A stretch of 53,406 nt of DNA from CAYRGS01 sp964423875 (GCA_964423875.1 CAYRGS010000011.1:1-53406), one strand, 5' to 3'. Positions 1-9,098 are shown, counted from the stretch's first letter. Numbers and translations are program-made. Notes: generated from the sequence alone by a model not told the origin.

Positions 1-131
1 GCGGGATGGGGTACATGAAAGACCTCCCCATCGAGCGCATGTACCGCGACGTCCGGATGGGTCGTATCGCCGACGGAACGTCGGAGATCCTTCGCTCCTT
101 CATTGCCCGGGGGATCTTGAAGGGGCGGTAA
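1..131 (+). CDS. Acyl-CoA dehydrogenase, C-terminal end (partial)
   Basis: The reading frame is open from the left edge and ends at TAA 129-131. The 42 or so visible residues include YMKDLPIERMYRDVRMGRI followed by ADGTSEILRSFIARGIL. This is the typical last helix of the acyl-CoA dehydrogenase family, where the (D/E)G(T/S)(S/N)EI motif contacts the FAD and precedes the C-terminal helix. Such enzymes oxidise acyl-CoA thioesters to enoyl-CoA and pass electrons to electron-transfer flavoprotein. The chain-length class cannot be judged from this piece. The gene converges on hyuB across a 160-bp gap. Confidence 0.9.
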   Translation, partial: GMGYMKDLPIERMYRDVRMGRIADGTSEILRSFIARGILKGR

Positions 132-210
132 GAAAATAAGGCGGCACTGGCAGACTGATGTGGTGTCTCGTAAATGGTTATCCAATTCGAGACCCGAATT
201 GTCCCTACCA

Positions 211-290
211 GCCGGGCAAGATGCCCGGCCTACCGAATCGTAGAAAGCGGGCAGTTTTTCAAGTAGGGGGGGAGGGCATCTTGCCCGCCT
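211..290 (-). repeat. MITE-like dispersed element, copy A
   Basis: This lies in the gap between the converging acyl-CoA dehydrogenase and hyuB genes. Read on the minus strand it starts GGCGGGCAAGAT and ends ATCTTGCCCGGC, so the ends are inverted repeats. The interior shares CCCTACTTG and TTGAAAA with the copy at 49410-49505, and both share AGGCCGGGYATCTTGCCCG at one end. The outer end (211-229) is itself a hairpin with 8-bp arms and a 3-nt loop, which could also help end transcription from both sides. There is no coding capacity. Confidence 0.6.
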
Positions 291-291
291 C

Positions 292-2013
292 TCATCTCTT
301 CCCTCCCGCACCATCATCAACCTCGATTCCATAATCCGCCCGGGCTTTTTCCGGGGAGAGAACCCCGTTCCGCACGTCCCGGTGGACGGCCTCGGGATCA
401 CGCCCTTCGGGGTCGCCCCAGCCGCCGCCCCCGGCGGATTGGATGCGCAGAACCCCGCACCCGACCTCCCGGATGCCGTAGGCCGGAAGTGCCTCCTCCG
501 GTTCGCCGTCATCCGGCCGGCCCCGACGGCGGAAAGTGACTTGGGCCGGTTCGCCCTCCCCGCCCCCGCTGACCCCGAACCCACTCGGCGCGCCCTGGCC
601 CTCTCCGCGAAAACACAGGGTCCCGGGGACCAGGAGCTCCACCTGGTAATCCACGCCCGTTCCGCCCCGAAACTCTCCCGATCCGCACGTGTCTCGCCGG
701 AGCTCGTGCTTGAGAAACCGGACGGGATAGATGCGCTCGATGGATTCCAGGTTGGGGATGATCATTCCGCCCATGCAGATGGGAGAGCCGATTTGATCGA
801 ATCCGTCCCTTTCGTTCATGGCGCCCGCAGCGGCGTATCCGGCGAGGTTGAACATCACAAAGACCCGCCCATGGCGGTCGAGCCCCGAGAAAGTGGGGTT
901 GGCCATCTTCCCCCAGCCCCCGCACACGCGGTGCGGGTCGGTCCGCGCCAGGGCCTTCCAGCAACAGTTGATGATCTCGTGGGCTGGATGGAGGGTCGAA
1001 AATGTCACGGCGGCGGGCTCGGTGCAATGGACCACCGTCCCCTCGGGCGCGATGATCCGAATCGTCCTGTACATCCCCTCGTTGTGCGGGATCCGGGGGT
1101 CTACAACGGTGGCCAGGGCCGCGTAGACGGCCGAATACGTATTGGACAGGGAGCTGTTCTTGAAAGAGGGAACCTGGGGGTCCGTCCCGGTGAAATCGGC
1201 CGTGACATCGGTCCCCCGGATCTCCAGCCGGAGACGGATCGTCACGTCCCGGACATCGAAGCCATCGTTGTCCATGATCTCCGTCGCCTCATACACCCCG
1301 TCGGGAATCTTTTCCAGTTCCAGCCGCATTCTCCGCTCGCTGTAATCCAGCAGGGCTTCGCAGTAGCGGCGGAGCGTCTCCCAACCGCGTTCAAGGATGA
1401 GCTCTTCGATCCAGGCCGCGCCTCTTTTGACCGAACCGATCATCGCGCCTACATCTCCGGCCAGGATGTCCGGGCGGCGGCCATTGATCTTGAGCAATTC
1501 CAGGACGTCGGCTCGCAGGACGCCTCGGTCCTCAAGCTTGAGCGGCGGGATGCGCAGGCCCTCGTGGAAGATTTCCTTCGCCTTCGTGTTGTACGTTCCC
1601 GCCGCGCCGCCGCCTATGTCGAGCTGGTGGGAGCGGATGCATGTGAAGACCGCGAGCCGGGCGTCCGCGAAGACGGGCGCGAATACTGTCCAGTCGGGCA
1701 GGTGGTTGCCGCCGGCCGTATAGACATCGTTGGAAATGAGAATGTCCCCGGGCCGGATGTCGTCCCCGAAGAACTCCAGGAGGGCGCGCACGGCGAATCC
1801 GCCGCCGCCCGTGTGGATGGGAATGCCCTCCGCCTGGGAGAGAAGCCGGCCCTGGTCATCGGTGAGAAAGCAGGAGAAATCATGTCCCTGGCTGGCCAGG
1901 GAGCTCCGGGCCGTCCGCGTCATCACGACGCCCATCCGGTGAGTGATGGAATCCAGCTTTTTCTGGATGATCGTCAACTCGGCGGGGTCAATGGCGGCTT
2001 TGAGCGGGTCCAT
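292..2013 (-). CDS. hyuB: Hydantoinase B / oxoprolinase family subunit (HyuB-like)
   Basis: This 573-residue protein belongs to the hydantoinase B/acetone carboxylase alpha/5-oxoprolinase C-terminal family. With HyuA it forms ATP-dependent amidohydrolases that open cyclic amides such as N-methylhydantoin or 5-oxoproline, or carboxylases of the acetone type. The N-terminus (MDPLKAAIDPAELTIIQKKL) and the stretches GHDFSCFLTDDQGRLL and GDILISNDVYTAGGNHLPD are family hallmarks. I chose ATG 2013 rather than the longer open frame (to 2088) because it begins 2 nt after the hyuA stop and matches the usual family start. It is translationally coupled to hyuA. The substrate cannot be read from sequence. 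Length is normal for the family. Confidence 0.9.
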   Translation of the reverse strand: MDPLKAAIDPAELTIIQKKLDSITHRMGVVMTRTARSSLASQGHDFSCFLTDDQGRLLSQAEGIPIHTGGGGFAVRALLEFFGDDIRPGDILISNDVYTAGGNHLPDWTVFAPVFADARLAVFTCIRSHQLDIGGGAAGTYNTKAKEIFHEGLRIPPLKLEDRGVLRADVLELLKINGRRPDILAGDVGAMIGSVKRGAAWIEELILERGWETLRRYCEALLDYSERRMRLELEKIPDGVYEATEIMDNDGFDVRDVTIRLRLEIRGTDVTADFTGTDPQVPSFKNSSLSNTYSAVYAALATVVDPRIPHNEGMYRTIRIIAPEGTVVHCTEPAAVTFSTLHPAHEIINCCWKALARTDPHRVCGGWGKMANPTFSGLDRHGRVFVMFNLAGYAAAGAMNERDGFDQIGSPICMGGMIIPNLESIERIYPVRFLKHELRRDTCGSGEFRGGTGVDYQVELLVPGTLCFRGEGQGAPSGFGVSGGGEGEPAQVTFRRRGRPDDGEPEEALPAYGIREVGCGVLRIQSAGGGGWGDPEGRDPEAVHRDVRNGVLSPEKARADYGIEVDDGAGGKR

Positions 2014-2015
2014 CC

Positions 2016-4103
2016 TCAGCCCTTTTCCTTCAGAAGAAGATAGTTTCCATGCGCGTCCACCTCGACCGCGTCTCCCGGCGCAACCCACAAGGTGGTGGCA
2101 GGCTCTTCAATGAGCAGAGGGCCCGAGAGCCGGGCCCCCGGTTTCAACGCCGACCCTTTCACGACAGCCGCAGAGATGGGCGGACCCGGCGCGTCCAAGC
2201 TCACTTCCCGCCGATCGGCCGATCCGGCCGAAGAGACGGCCCGGGCGTCGGCCTGCGCCCCGACCGCCAGGGCAGGGGTGTGCGCGATGGCGATGACGCG
2301 AAGGCTCAAAACGTCGATGACGCCGCTCGGGTCCTGATGCCCATAGAGCGCCTCGTGACGCTCGTGAAAGGCCGCCGCCAAAGTGCCAAGCGGCTCGGGG
2401 CTTTCAAGGTCCGGAAGGGTTACGGGAATGCCCCAGTGCTGCCCCCGGTAGCGAAGGTCGGCTTCAAGCTCCATCTCCACATCCTCGGCCCGTACGCCCA
2501 TCTCAAGAAACTCTTCCCGGGCGCTTGCCGTCAATCGCCGGAATACGCTCTTCAGCTCCTCCGGCGGGGTGGTAACGAGGTCCCCGTTGAAGCTTTGTAC
2601 GTAGTCCTGACGAAGGTCGGCGTGAAGAAGGCCGAGTGCGCTGAAGACGGCCGCCTGCCTGGGGACGTAGACGCGGCGGATGCCCAGGGCCTCCGCCAGC
2701 GCGCTCGCGTGAAGCGGCCCGGCGCCGCCGGCGGCGATCAGCGTGAAATCCCGGGGGTCTCTCCCTTTTTCAAGGCTGATCATCTCCAGCGCGCTGATCA
2801 TGTTCTGATTGGCGATCCGAACAATGGCCCGCGCCGCCTCGATGGGCGACAGGCTGAGGGGTTCGGCGATCTTTTGTCGGATGACCGCCTCCGCCCGCTC
2901 CCGGTCGATGGAAATCTCCCCCTCGGCGAAGTCGTCGGTTCCCAACCGGCCCAGGATAAGGTTGGCGTCGGTGACGGTCGGTTCTTCGCCGCCGCGGCCG
3001 TAGCAGACCGGTCCCGGATCCGCCCCGGACCCCCGCGGACCCACGCAAAGCATGCCGCCGGGATCGACGAAGGCGATCGTTCCCCCGCCGGTCCCGATGG
3101 TTTTGACCTCCAGTGAAGAAGTGGCCAAATGGTAGCCCTCGACCTCCACCCCATCCGCCGTCGGTATCCTTCCGTTGACGACGACCGAGAGGTCGCAGCT
3201 CGTTCCGCCCATATCGAGAATCAGCAGGTTCAAGTCCCCGACGGCCTTGCCATACTGAAGGCCGGCCGCCGTCGCCGCGGCCGGCCCCGAAAGGACGAGC
3301 ATCCCCGGCCGGCGGACGCTCCGCTCGGGATCCAAGACACCTCCGTTTCCCTGAATGATCAAGGGCTTCGCACGCAATCCCTGCGACTTCAACTCGGCGT
3401 CGAGCGCGTTCAGGTAAGAAGCGGCTCCCGGCGCGACGTAGGCGTGAATGGCGGTCGTCGAAGCGCGCTCATATTCCCCGGCCACCGGGAGAACTTCGGA
3501 CGAGATCAAAACGGGGACACCGGGCATCATCGCACCGGCCCGCTCCTTGACGGCCAGCTCATGCCGGCTGTCGGCATAGGCGTTGAACAGGCAGACCGCC
3601 ACCGCTTCCACCCCGTAAGCCTTGAGATGGCCCAAGGCGTCCTCGACGCTCTGCCCGTCCAAGGGGACCAGAGGCTCGCCGAAGCAATCCATCCGCTCGC
3701 GGACCCCGACCCGGAGGTGACGGGGGACCAGATCCGGCGGATTGGGCGTCCTCATGTCCCAGACCGATTCCCGGGCGCCCCGGCGCAGGGCCAGGGAGTC
3801 CCGAAACCCCTCGGTCGCGATCAGCCCTACCTTCGCGCCCGCCCGCTGGACCATCAGGTTGGTGCAAACCGTGGTTCCGTGAACGAACGAAGAGGCTCTT
3901 TCCAGGAGGTCCGGCGCACGTTCTGACCATCGGCCGGCCGCCTTCGCCAAACCACGAAAGATCCCTTCGAGCAGGTTATCGGGCGTCGTCGGGACCTTGA
4001 GGGAAATCAATTCCCCGGTGGATTCATCGGCCACCACGACATCGGTGAACGTGCCGCCCACGTCCACGCCGATTCGAACTGTCCCCATTAGTGGTACACT
4101 CAT
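2016..4103 (-). CDS. hyuA: Hydantoinase A / oxoprolinase family subunit (HyuA-like)
   Basis: This 695-residue partner of HyuB has the ASKHA ATP-binding start GVDVGGTFTDVVV near residue 12. Further typical segments are HGTTVCTNLMVQRAGAKVG, then GGTSCDLSVV and GTGGGTIAFVDPGG in the middle domain. Family members phosphorylate or activate a cyclic amide carbonyl before ring opening. The order A then B with 2 nt between them indicates one operon and a heteromeric enzyme. The start is placed at ATG 4103, which follows a weak GGGC ribosome site; ATG 4088 is an alternative. The gene is divergent from the flavin oxidoreductase at 4189, which may share its regulation. The substrate is unknown. N-methylhydantoin is attractive given other genes in the window, but this is inference. 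Confidence 0.9.
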   Translation of the reverse strand: MSVPLMGTVRIGVDVGGTFTDVVVADESTGELISLKVPTTPDNLLEGIFRGLAKAAGRWSERAPDLLERASSFVHGTTVCTNLMVQRAGAKVGLIATEGFRDSLALRRGARESVWDMRTPNPPDLVPRHLRVGVRERMDCFGEPLVPLDGQSVEDALGHLKAYGVEAVAVCLFNAYADSRHELAVKERAGAMMPGVPVLISSEVLPVAGEYERASTTAIHAYVAPGAASYLNALDAELKSQGLRAKPLIIQGNGGVLDPERSVRRPGMLVLSGPAAATAAGLQYGKAVGDLNLLILDMGGTSCDLSVVVNGRIPTADGVEVEGYHLATSSLEVKTIGTGGGTIAFVDPGGMLCVGPRGSGADPGPVCYGRGGEEPTVTDANLILGRLGTDDFAEGEISIDRERAEAVIRQKIAEPLSLSPIEAARAIVRIANQNMISALEMISLEKGRDPRDFTLIAAGGAGPLHASALAEALGIRRVYVPRQAAVFSALGLLHADLRQDYVQSFNGDLVTTPPEELKSVFRRLTASAREEFLEMGVRAEDVEMELEADLRYRGQHWGIPVTLPDLESPEPLGTLAAAFHERHEALYGHQDPSGVIDVLSLRVIAIAHTPALAVGAQADARAVSSAGSADRREVSLDAPGPPISAAVVKGSALKPGARLSGPLLIEEPATTLWVAPGDAVEVDAHGNYLLLKEKG

Positions 4104-4152
4104 GCTTTGCCCGTTTGTTTGATGGAAACGATCTGTCCCACACAAGATTCAT

Positions 4153-4158
4153 TATAAT
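4153..4158 (+). promoter_or_regulatory. TATAAT hexamer in the hyuA / flavin oxidoreductase divergent gap
   Basis: A perfect -10 hexamer lies 31 bp before the oxidoreductase start, in an 85-bp divergent gap. The surrounding ATTATAAT is nearly symmetrical, so it could serve either strand. I see no convincing -35 at 17 bp on either side, so this is a weak call. Confidence 0.3.
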
Positions 4159-4188
4159 GCGGGTTTCTACAACCAAGGGAAGCGTCGA

Positions 4189-5217
4189 ATGACCCCAAGC
4201 CAATCTCAGACCGCCAAGACCAACTCCCTGATGATTGGGATGAGCTTCTTTCCCCGGGAAGGAAGGGAGTCCGCCCTCAAGGTCGTGGAAGCCGTCCAAG
4301 AGGCGGAGGCGGCGGGCTTCGACCGCGCCTGGATCGGGGACACCCAGGGGATCTACCGGGACCCTTACGTCACCCTCGCGCTGAGCGCCGAACGCACGGA
4401 GCGGATCCAGCTGGGAATCGGCGTGACGAATCCGGTCACCCGTCACCCTACGGTGACGGCGCGGGCCGTCTCGACGCTGGACGAGACCTGGCCCGGGCGG
4501 ATCCTGCTGGGCCTGGGAGCGGGCGACACCTCCTTCAAGCATCTGGGACTCCGCCCGCTGAAGCCTGAAGAATGCGAGGAAGCGGTCCATTGTCTGCGTT
4601 CCCTCCTGGCCGGAGAGGACGGAATGTTCCGCGGACAAAACATGCCAAAACTGGAACATTACGAGGGCAGGCGCTTGCCAATCTATCTGGCGGCCAACGG
4701 GCCCCGGATGCTGCGATCGGCCGGCCGGTGCGCCGACGGCGTCATCGCCTCCGTCGGCGTCGCCCCCGACCTGATCCAGTACACCCTGGACTCGGTGAGG
4801 GAGGGCGCCGAGAGCGCCGGCCGGGACCCGGCGGATGTCGTCATCTCGATAACCGTCGGCTGCGACATCTCCGAGGACCGGGCAGCGGCCCGGGAGAACG
4901 TCAAGACCTACGTCGCGCGCCGGGTGCTCGCGCCCCTCCCCTCGCGGTTAACGGGCTTCACAAAACAGGAAAAGGAAGAATTCAGAAAGGCTTACACCCT
5001 CTCGGGCCATCTTCAAACGGACGCGCCCCATGCCCGATTGGTGCGCGACGAGTGGATCGATCGCTTCGCCCTGGGGGGGACGGCGGAAGAGTGCGCGGAG
5101 AAACTGCGCATGCTCGCCGACATGGGGGTGAACGAGGTCATGCTCCTTCCCACAACCGCCAGCGCCGCCTCGCTCGCTCGGACCTTCGCCGAGACCGTGC
5201 GCCCCAAGCTCGGATGA
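4189..5217 (+). CDS. LLM-class flavin-dependent oxidoreductase
   Basis: This 342-residue luciferase-like TIM-barrel protein is of the bacterial luciferase/F420-dependent methylene-tetrahydromethanopterin reductase superfamily. Typical features are the early strand LMIGMSFFP, EAEAAGFDRAWIGDTQG (residues 39-55), GIGVTNPVTRHPTVTARA (76-93), then GRILLGLGAGD and LPIYLAANGPRMLR. Members use FMN or F420 for reductions or monooxygenations. The cofactor and substrate cannot be decided by eye. GGGAAG lies just before ATG 4189. It is divergent from hyuAB, so it may process a product of that pathway. A second LLM protein is at 13685-14692. Confidence 0.9.
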   Translation: MTPSQSQTAKTNSLMIGMSFFPREGRESALKVVEAVQEAEAAGFDRAWIGDTQGIYRDPYVTLALSAERTERIQLGIGVTNPVTRHPTVTARAVSTLDETWPGRILLGLGAGDTSFKHLGLRPLKPEECEEAVHCLRSLLAGEDGMFRGQNMPKLEHYEGRRLPIYLAANGPRMLRSAGRCADGVIASVGVAPDLIQYTLDSVREGAESAGRDPADVVISITVGCDISEDRAAARENVKTYVARRVLAPLPSRLTGFTKQEKEEFRKAYTLSGHLQTDAPHARLVRDEWIDRFALGGTAEECAEKLRMLADMGVNEVMLLPTTASAASLARTFAETVRPKLG

Positions 5218-5409
5218 CCCGTCCATGAAGACGGACTGTCCAGTATGAATGGCTTTTCCCTTCCGGCCCTGTATTCTCCACTGTTCGCACTTCTCACAAA
5301 GACTTCGCAAAGGCCGCGTACACCACCGGCTCAACGGTCATCGGCTTCCCATGCGAAGGCGAGGGGAGAGGGGGGGGATGGCATCGTTCGGGGCGTGATA
5401 AAGACCATC

Positions 5410-5580
5410 TTATCGATATCCCTTTGAGACCATCCCGACGATGTCGTAGCTGGTCCCCGGCCCAGAGCGTACGTTCCCGCGGGGGGTTTTGACGGAGAGC
5501 GTCTGGGCAAAGACGTAGGAAGCGACAAAAAGAATTACGAGGAGGCCTGCGGCAAGGGCGCTACGGCGGGAAGTCAACAT
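5410..5580 (-). CDS. Small secreted protein with a cut-short SH3-like domain
   Basis: This 56-residue frame has GAGGG about 8 nt before ATG 5580. Residues 1-25 look like a signal peptide: MLTSRRS, a hydrophobic core AALAAGLLVILFVA-like stretch, and a VFAQ cleavage site. After that come LSVKTPRGNVRSGPGTSYDIV and GMVSKGYR, the first half of a bacterial SH3 (SH3b) domain, in which NVRSGPGTSY is diagnostic. A complete SH3b needs about 30 more residues, but the frame stops at TAA 5410-5412 and I see no SH3 continuation in other frames. It is probably a decayed gene or a remnant. The flanking stretches 5218-5409 and 5581-5836 hold no other gene I can support. Confidence 0.55.
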   Translation of the reverse strand: MLTSRRSALAAGLLVILFVASYVFAQTLSVKTPRGNVRSGPGTSYDIVGMVSKGYR

Positions 5581-5836
5581 GGAATACCCTCAACACCCGA
5601 CGGATTCAACATCCATCTCCACATTGTGCATCTCCTATGTTTACCATAGCGTCAGGAACTTCCAAGGAGTGACATCCTCACTTTGCCGGAGGGGCGGCCA
5701 CCGGAAGGTCGGCTCAGCGATGAGCCTCGCGCGACTGCGAGCCGATTCGGTATCCTGCCAGGGGCTCGGTTTCGAATGAATTCGGCCCGATGCTTTGCGG
5801 ATTTCACCCCACGGAATCAACCGGGAAGGGAAGAAA

Positions 5837-6745
5837 ATGAACGACCGAAAAGAGACCATCGGATTCATCGGCGCCGGGATTATGGGACGGCCCATGGCCC
5901 TCAACCTCCTAAAGGACGGTTACGCCCTGAACGTCTACAACCGGACGCCGGAGAAGGCCCGGGAGGTGATCGACGCCGGGGGCGCGCCCAAGGCGTCCCC
6001 CCGGGAAGTCGCCGAAACCTCGGACGTCATCATCTCCATCGTGACGGACACACCCGACGTGGAGGATGTCCTGTTCGGAGATGACGGGGTGGCGCAAGGC
6101 ACCCGCAAGGGGGGGAGCCGGACGGTCATCGACATGAGCACCATCTCCCCGGACGCCACCCGCGAGTTCTCCGCGCGCCTGTCCGGGATCGGTGTCGAGA
6201 TGCTGGACGCCCCCGTCTCGGGCGGAGAGATCGGCGCCGTTAACGCGGCCCTGACCATCATGGTCGGCGGCAAAGCGGAGGTTTTCGAGCGCTGCCGGTC
6301 CGTCCTGGAGACCATGGGGAAGAGAATCACCCACGTGGGACCGGCGGGCTCGGGACAAACCGTCAAGGCGTGCAACCAGATCATGTGCGCGGTCAACCAG
6401 GTCGCCGTCAGCGAAGCCTTGTCCCTGTGCCACCGGGCGGGGATCGACCTGGACGTGATGCACCAAGTGGTCACGGGCGGGGCGGGCAATTCCTGGGCGC
6501 TCGAGACCCTGGGCCGGAAGGTGATCGATGGAGACCTGAACCCCGCCTTCATGATCCGCCTCATCCAGAAGGACCTGAACATCGTCGCCGATATGGCGAA
6601 GCGGATGAACCTTCCCCTTCCCGGAACCTCCCTGGCCGTTCAGCTCTTCCGCTCGGTCGAAACGGAACAGGGTGGCGGGGACCTGGGCACGCAGGGGATG
6701 ATCAAGGCGTATGAGCGCCTGGGGAATTTTCAATTGCCGCGATGA
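5837..6745 (+). CDS. 3-hydroxyisobutyrate / tartronate-semialdehyde reductase-type dehydrogenase
   Basis: This 302-residue beta-hydroxyacid dehydrogenase has the N-terminal Rossmann motif IGFIGAGIMGRPMALNLL and NVYNRTPEKA. The substrate-binding DAPVSGGEIGA and the catalytic lysine region GSGQTVKACNQIMCA follow. These enzymes interconvert a beta-hydroxyacid and its semialdehyde with NAD(P); 3-hydroxyisobutyrate and tartronate semialdehyde are the usual substrates. I placed the start at ATG 5837 behind GGGAAG, rather than the upstream in-frame start at 5795, because the Rossmann motif then lies close to the N-terminus as in the family. It appears to be a single-gene unit. Which of the two main activities applies is not decided by the sequence. 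Confidence 0.9.
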   Translation: MNDRKETIGFIGAGIMGRPMALNLLKDGYALNVYNRTPEKAREVIDAGGAPKASPREVAETSDVIISIVTDTPDVEDVLFGDDGVAQGTRKGGSRTVIDMSTISPDATREFSARLSGIGVEMLDAPVSGGEIGAVNAALTIMVGGKAEVFERCRSVLETMGKRITHVGPAGSGQTVKACNQIMCAVNQVAVSEALSLCHRAGIDLDVMHQVVTGGAGNSWALETLGRKVIDGDLNPAFMIRLIQKDLNIVADMAKRMNLPLPGTSLAVQLFRSVETEQGGGDLGTQGMIKAYERLGNFQLPR

Positions 6746-6849
6746 GTTGAAATGAGATCAAAAGATGGGCGAATTTGGGGGGAGGGGGGGCTTCTTGTTA
6801 GACGCTCACACCCCCCAGGCAGGGCAGGCTTCCCTCCCGCCATCCTTGG

Positions 6850-6866
6850 GCGGCCAAGATGGCCGC
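6850..6866. repeat. Short palindrome in the gap before the universal stress gene
   Basis: Arms GCGGCCA and TGGCCGC (7 bp, 3-nt loop AGA) lie between two converging genes. There is no T-run, so it is not a classical terminator, although it may act as a bidirectional pause. It resembles the GCCGGGCAAGATGCCCGGC hairpin at 211-229 in layout but not in exact sequence. The rest of 6746-6970 shows nothing else. Confidence 0.4.
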
Positions 6867-6970
6867 GCCGCATGGGTTTACCTTCTACCTGCGAAAGAAG
6901 GCGGCCCTCTCCCTCCCACTGAAAACGGTCCGGGGGGCGCCCATTGAAATCCGTCCCACGGGGAGTTCGG

Positions 6971-7447
6971 TCAACCGTAAGGGAAGATAAAGGGATATTC
7001 CGGGATGATGAGCTCCCGGGTTTTCTGGTCTTCATCGGTGGTCGGCGCCACCAGCAGCACCCGGCACGGGGCTCTCGCGATGACCGCCTTGGCGGTCCCG
7101 CCAACCACCGTATCCAGGATGCCCCGTTTGCTGTGGGTGCCCATGACGACGATACGGGCGTCAAGCTCTTTCGCCACCTCGGGGATGAGCTCGCGCGGCG
7201 AGCCTTCCCGGACGATGGACTCCACGCGCAGACCCCGATCGATCAGCGGCGCCAGGAACCGTTCTATCTTCTGTCCGGTGTCCTCCTCATCGGGCATCAA
7301 GGCAAGCTGAACGTGAACCGTGAGGACGGCCAGGGCTGCGTTGTAAAATTCCGCCATGTCGGAAGCCACGTCGCGGACCGCAATCGCCCGGGGGGTGATG
7401 TCCCCGTACCGCTGAAGCGCAACAGCCAGAAGAATGGTATCGCCCAT
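6971..7447 (-). CDS. Universal stress protein (UspA family)
   Basis: This 158-residue single Usp domain begins MGDTILLAVALQRYGDIT. The C-terminal part has the ATP-binding pattern G-2x-G-9x-G(S/T), seen in VVMGTHSKRGILDTVVGGT followed by AKAVIARAPCRVLLV. This suggests the nucleotide-binding rather than the nucleotide-free subgroup, although one spacer differs slightly from the consensus. These cytosolic proteins support survival during starvation and oxidative stress. A good ribosome site (GAGGAG) precedes ATG 7447. It lies on the same strand as the SenB-like gene upstream but about 300 bp away. The 7448-7749 gap holds no visible gene. Confidence 0.92.
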   Translation of the reverse strand: MGDTILLAVALQRYGDITPRAIAVRDVASDMAEFYNAALAVLTVHVQLALMPDEEDTGQKIERFLAPLIDRGLRVESIVREGSPRELIPEVAKELDARIVVMGTHSKRGILDTVVGGTAKAVIARAPCRVLLVAPTTDEDQKTRELIIPEYPFIFPYG

Positions 7448-7749
7448 GACCCTTCTCCTCGATACAGCGGGCCCATGAAAGAGGGCCGGTCTTTCACCGC
7501 CGAGAGGATCCCTCCTCCCAGAATCGAATCTTCCTTCACCATTTAAATTACAACGCGAAACCCCATTTGTGTAGACCGGAAATGCAAATTATTTCGGTCC
7601 CGGCCCGAAGCGGCGCAGGAAGCCGGCGGCGGAGTCGAGTCGAGGGTCGCAGCACGGCCCCGCCGGTAGAATGCCATCCGGCCTTCCACGCAGCGAATGG
7701 GGCGTCCCCGGTCAGGGCCGGTGGCTCCTCGGATCGTAAGGCGCGCCGG

Positions 7750-8706
7750 TCAGGAAAGGTTCAGCTCTTTGAGGAGGCTCTTCCAAGCCGCGGTTTCGCG
7801 CTTCGGCTCGAAGAGGGGGGCAAGCTTGCCGCACGCCGCCGCGAGGCGACGGCCGAAAGCGGGTTCGGACTCCAGCCGGTTCAAAAGACGGGCCAGCGCA
7901 CGCGTGTCCCCGTAAGGAAAGTATCCCGGATAGTTTTTGCCCAGAAGACCGACCGATCCGGGGATGTCCGAAGCCAAGACCGGAACGGATGCCGTCAGGG
8001 CCTCGGAGATGACATTCGCGCCGCCTTCCAGCTTCGAGCTCAGGATGAGCGCCCGGCTGCTGGTCAGAATGCGCTCCTTCCGCCCCGGGGATTTCTCGCC
8101 CAGCCACTGGTAGCGCGGGTTGCGCGCCGTCTCCGCCCGGGCCCGCCGCGCCATGCTCTCGCTGAGGGCCTTGCCCAGGTGAAGCACGCGGAGCCGCGAG
8201 GACGCGGGGACCAGCCGGGACGCCATCGCCGCCCGAAGCGGGTCCTTGACGGGACGCAGGTTGCCGATGACGCAGACGTCGAAGGTGTCGGCCCCGGACC
8301 GGGGAGCGGCCTCCCGCCGCTTGACGGATTGGAGGATGACCCGGGTCTTGTCCCGCAGGTGGCCGGGAAGCGCCTCAATCCCCAGGGGTTGAAGAACAAC
8401 GAGTCGCGTCGCCAGCTCCAGGACGCGCCGGGCGGAACGGCTCGTTCGGATATCCCGGTAGAGGTCCGTGCCCGTCAGGCAGACCACGACGGGGACGTGG
8501 GGATGGTCTTTGTGGAAGCTCAAGACCGCCTTCGCGCTCCGGCGGGCATGCAACGCGACAAGGAGGTCACACGCTTGCCCATTGTAAGCCCCATTCACCC
8601 CTATCCGGTGACCCAGGTCTTTAAGCACTCGCGCCCACCGCGCAGCGGTCACCCGATTTCCCGACCATTGAGCCGGGTTGGAAGGTGTAATAAATTCGAT
8701 TAACAT
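7750..8706 (-). CDS. senB: SenB-type selenosugar synthase-like glycosyltransferase
   Basis: This 318-residue GT-B-fold protein has the family pattern of the TIGR04348 glycosyltransferases. Visible hallmarks are SGNRVTAARWARVLKDLGHR (residues 15-34), CDLLVALHARRSAKAV, VVCLTGTDLYRDI, VVLQPLGIEALP and LRDKTRVILQSV, then the donor-site EGGANVISEALTASVPVLAS. Members characterised as SenB join selenophosphate to a UDP-sugar to make a selenosugar for selenoneine synthesis. Here no SenA (EgtB-like) or SenC/SelD gene is visible nearby, so the true substrate is uncertain. The start is set at ATG 8706; a GTG two codons upstream (8712) is possible, and neither has a clear ribosome site. The next gene, divergent, is a betaine-type ABC importer. 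Confidence 0.75.
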   Translation of the reverse strand: MLIEFITPSNPAQWSGNRVTAARWARVLKDLGHRIGVNGAYNGQACDLLVALHARRSAKAVLSFHKDHPHVPVVVCLTGTDLYRDIRTSRSARRVLELATRLVVLQPLGIEALPGHLRDKTRVILQSVKRREAAPRSGADTFDVCVIGNLRPVKDPLRAAMASRLVPASSRLRVLHLGKALSESMARRARAETARNPRYQWLGEKSPGRKERILTSSRALILSSKLEGGANVISEALTASVPVLASDIPGSVGLLGKNYPGYFPYGDTRALARLLNRLESEPAFGRRLAAACGKLAPLFEPKRETAAWKSLLKELNLS

Positions 8707-8850
8707 AAACACAGTTTTAAGTGGAATTTTCTGGTTATCGGAGTCAATAACTCAGGGGATGCGCCGCCTGTCCCTGTTGCCCCCCCCCGACCCGATTCGA
8801 ACAACTTCTTCAATATAGGTTACCATATCGGCAAGTGTCCACCGACTCGA

Positions 8851-8864
8851 GGGTCCACCGACCC
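8851..8864 (+). repeat. Dispersed 14-nt motif GGGTCCACCGACCC
   Basis: This motif in the divergent gap before the ABC importer is preceded by a decayed copy (TGTCCACCGACT at 8836). The same motif, or a close variant, occurs at 17820, 36228, 40493 and 49421, always outside genes. The remainder of 8707-9098 shows no convincing gene or promoter. Confidence 0.55.
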
Positions 8865-9098
8865 GAGCCTCAGCGGCGCGAACGCTCAACAGACCGGCCG
8901 CCCCTTGCGGCCGTCCAGATGCTGCGGGATGGAAATTTCAAAACCAATCGTACAGGTTATTGATGGCCGCGTGGAAGGGGACCGATGCTCATCAGGGACC
9001 TTCCGCATGCCGTTCGTCTTCGATCATGAAAAGCGGGCGCATTGCGTGGAAGCCTCCTCATTCCGCATCGGCTTCCATGGCGGACGCTCCACGGACCG

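Noticed and set aside
211..292. Possible CRISPR-type repeats among the CGGGCAAG hairpins
   Set aside because: The copies are not regularly spaced, there are no spacers, and no cas genes are present in the window.
382..2043. Long plus-strand open frame (553 codons) opposite hyuB
   Set aside because: It is a high-GC antisense shadow: its translation is rich in Arg, Pro and Gly with no family motif, while the other strand encodes a clear HyuB.
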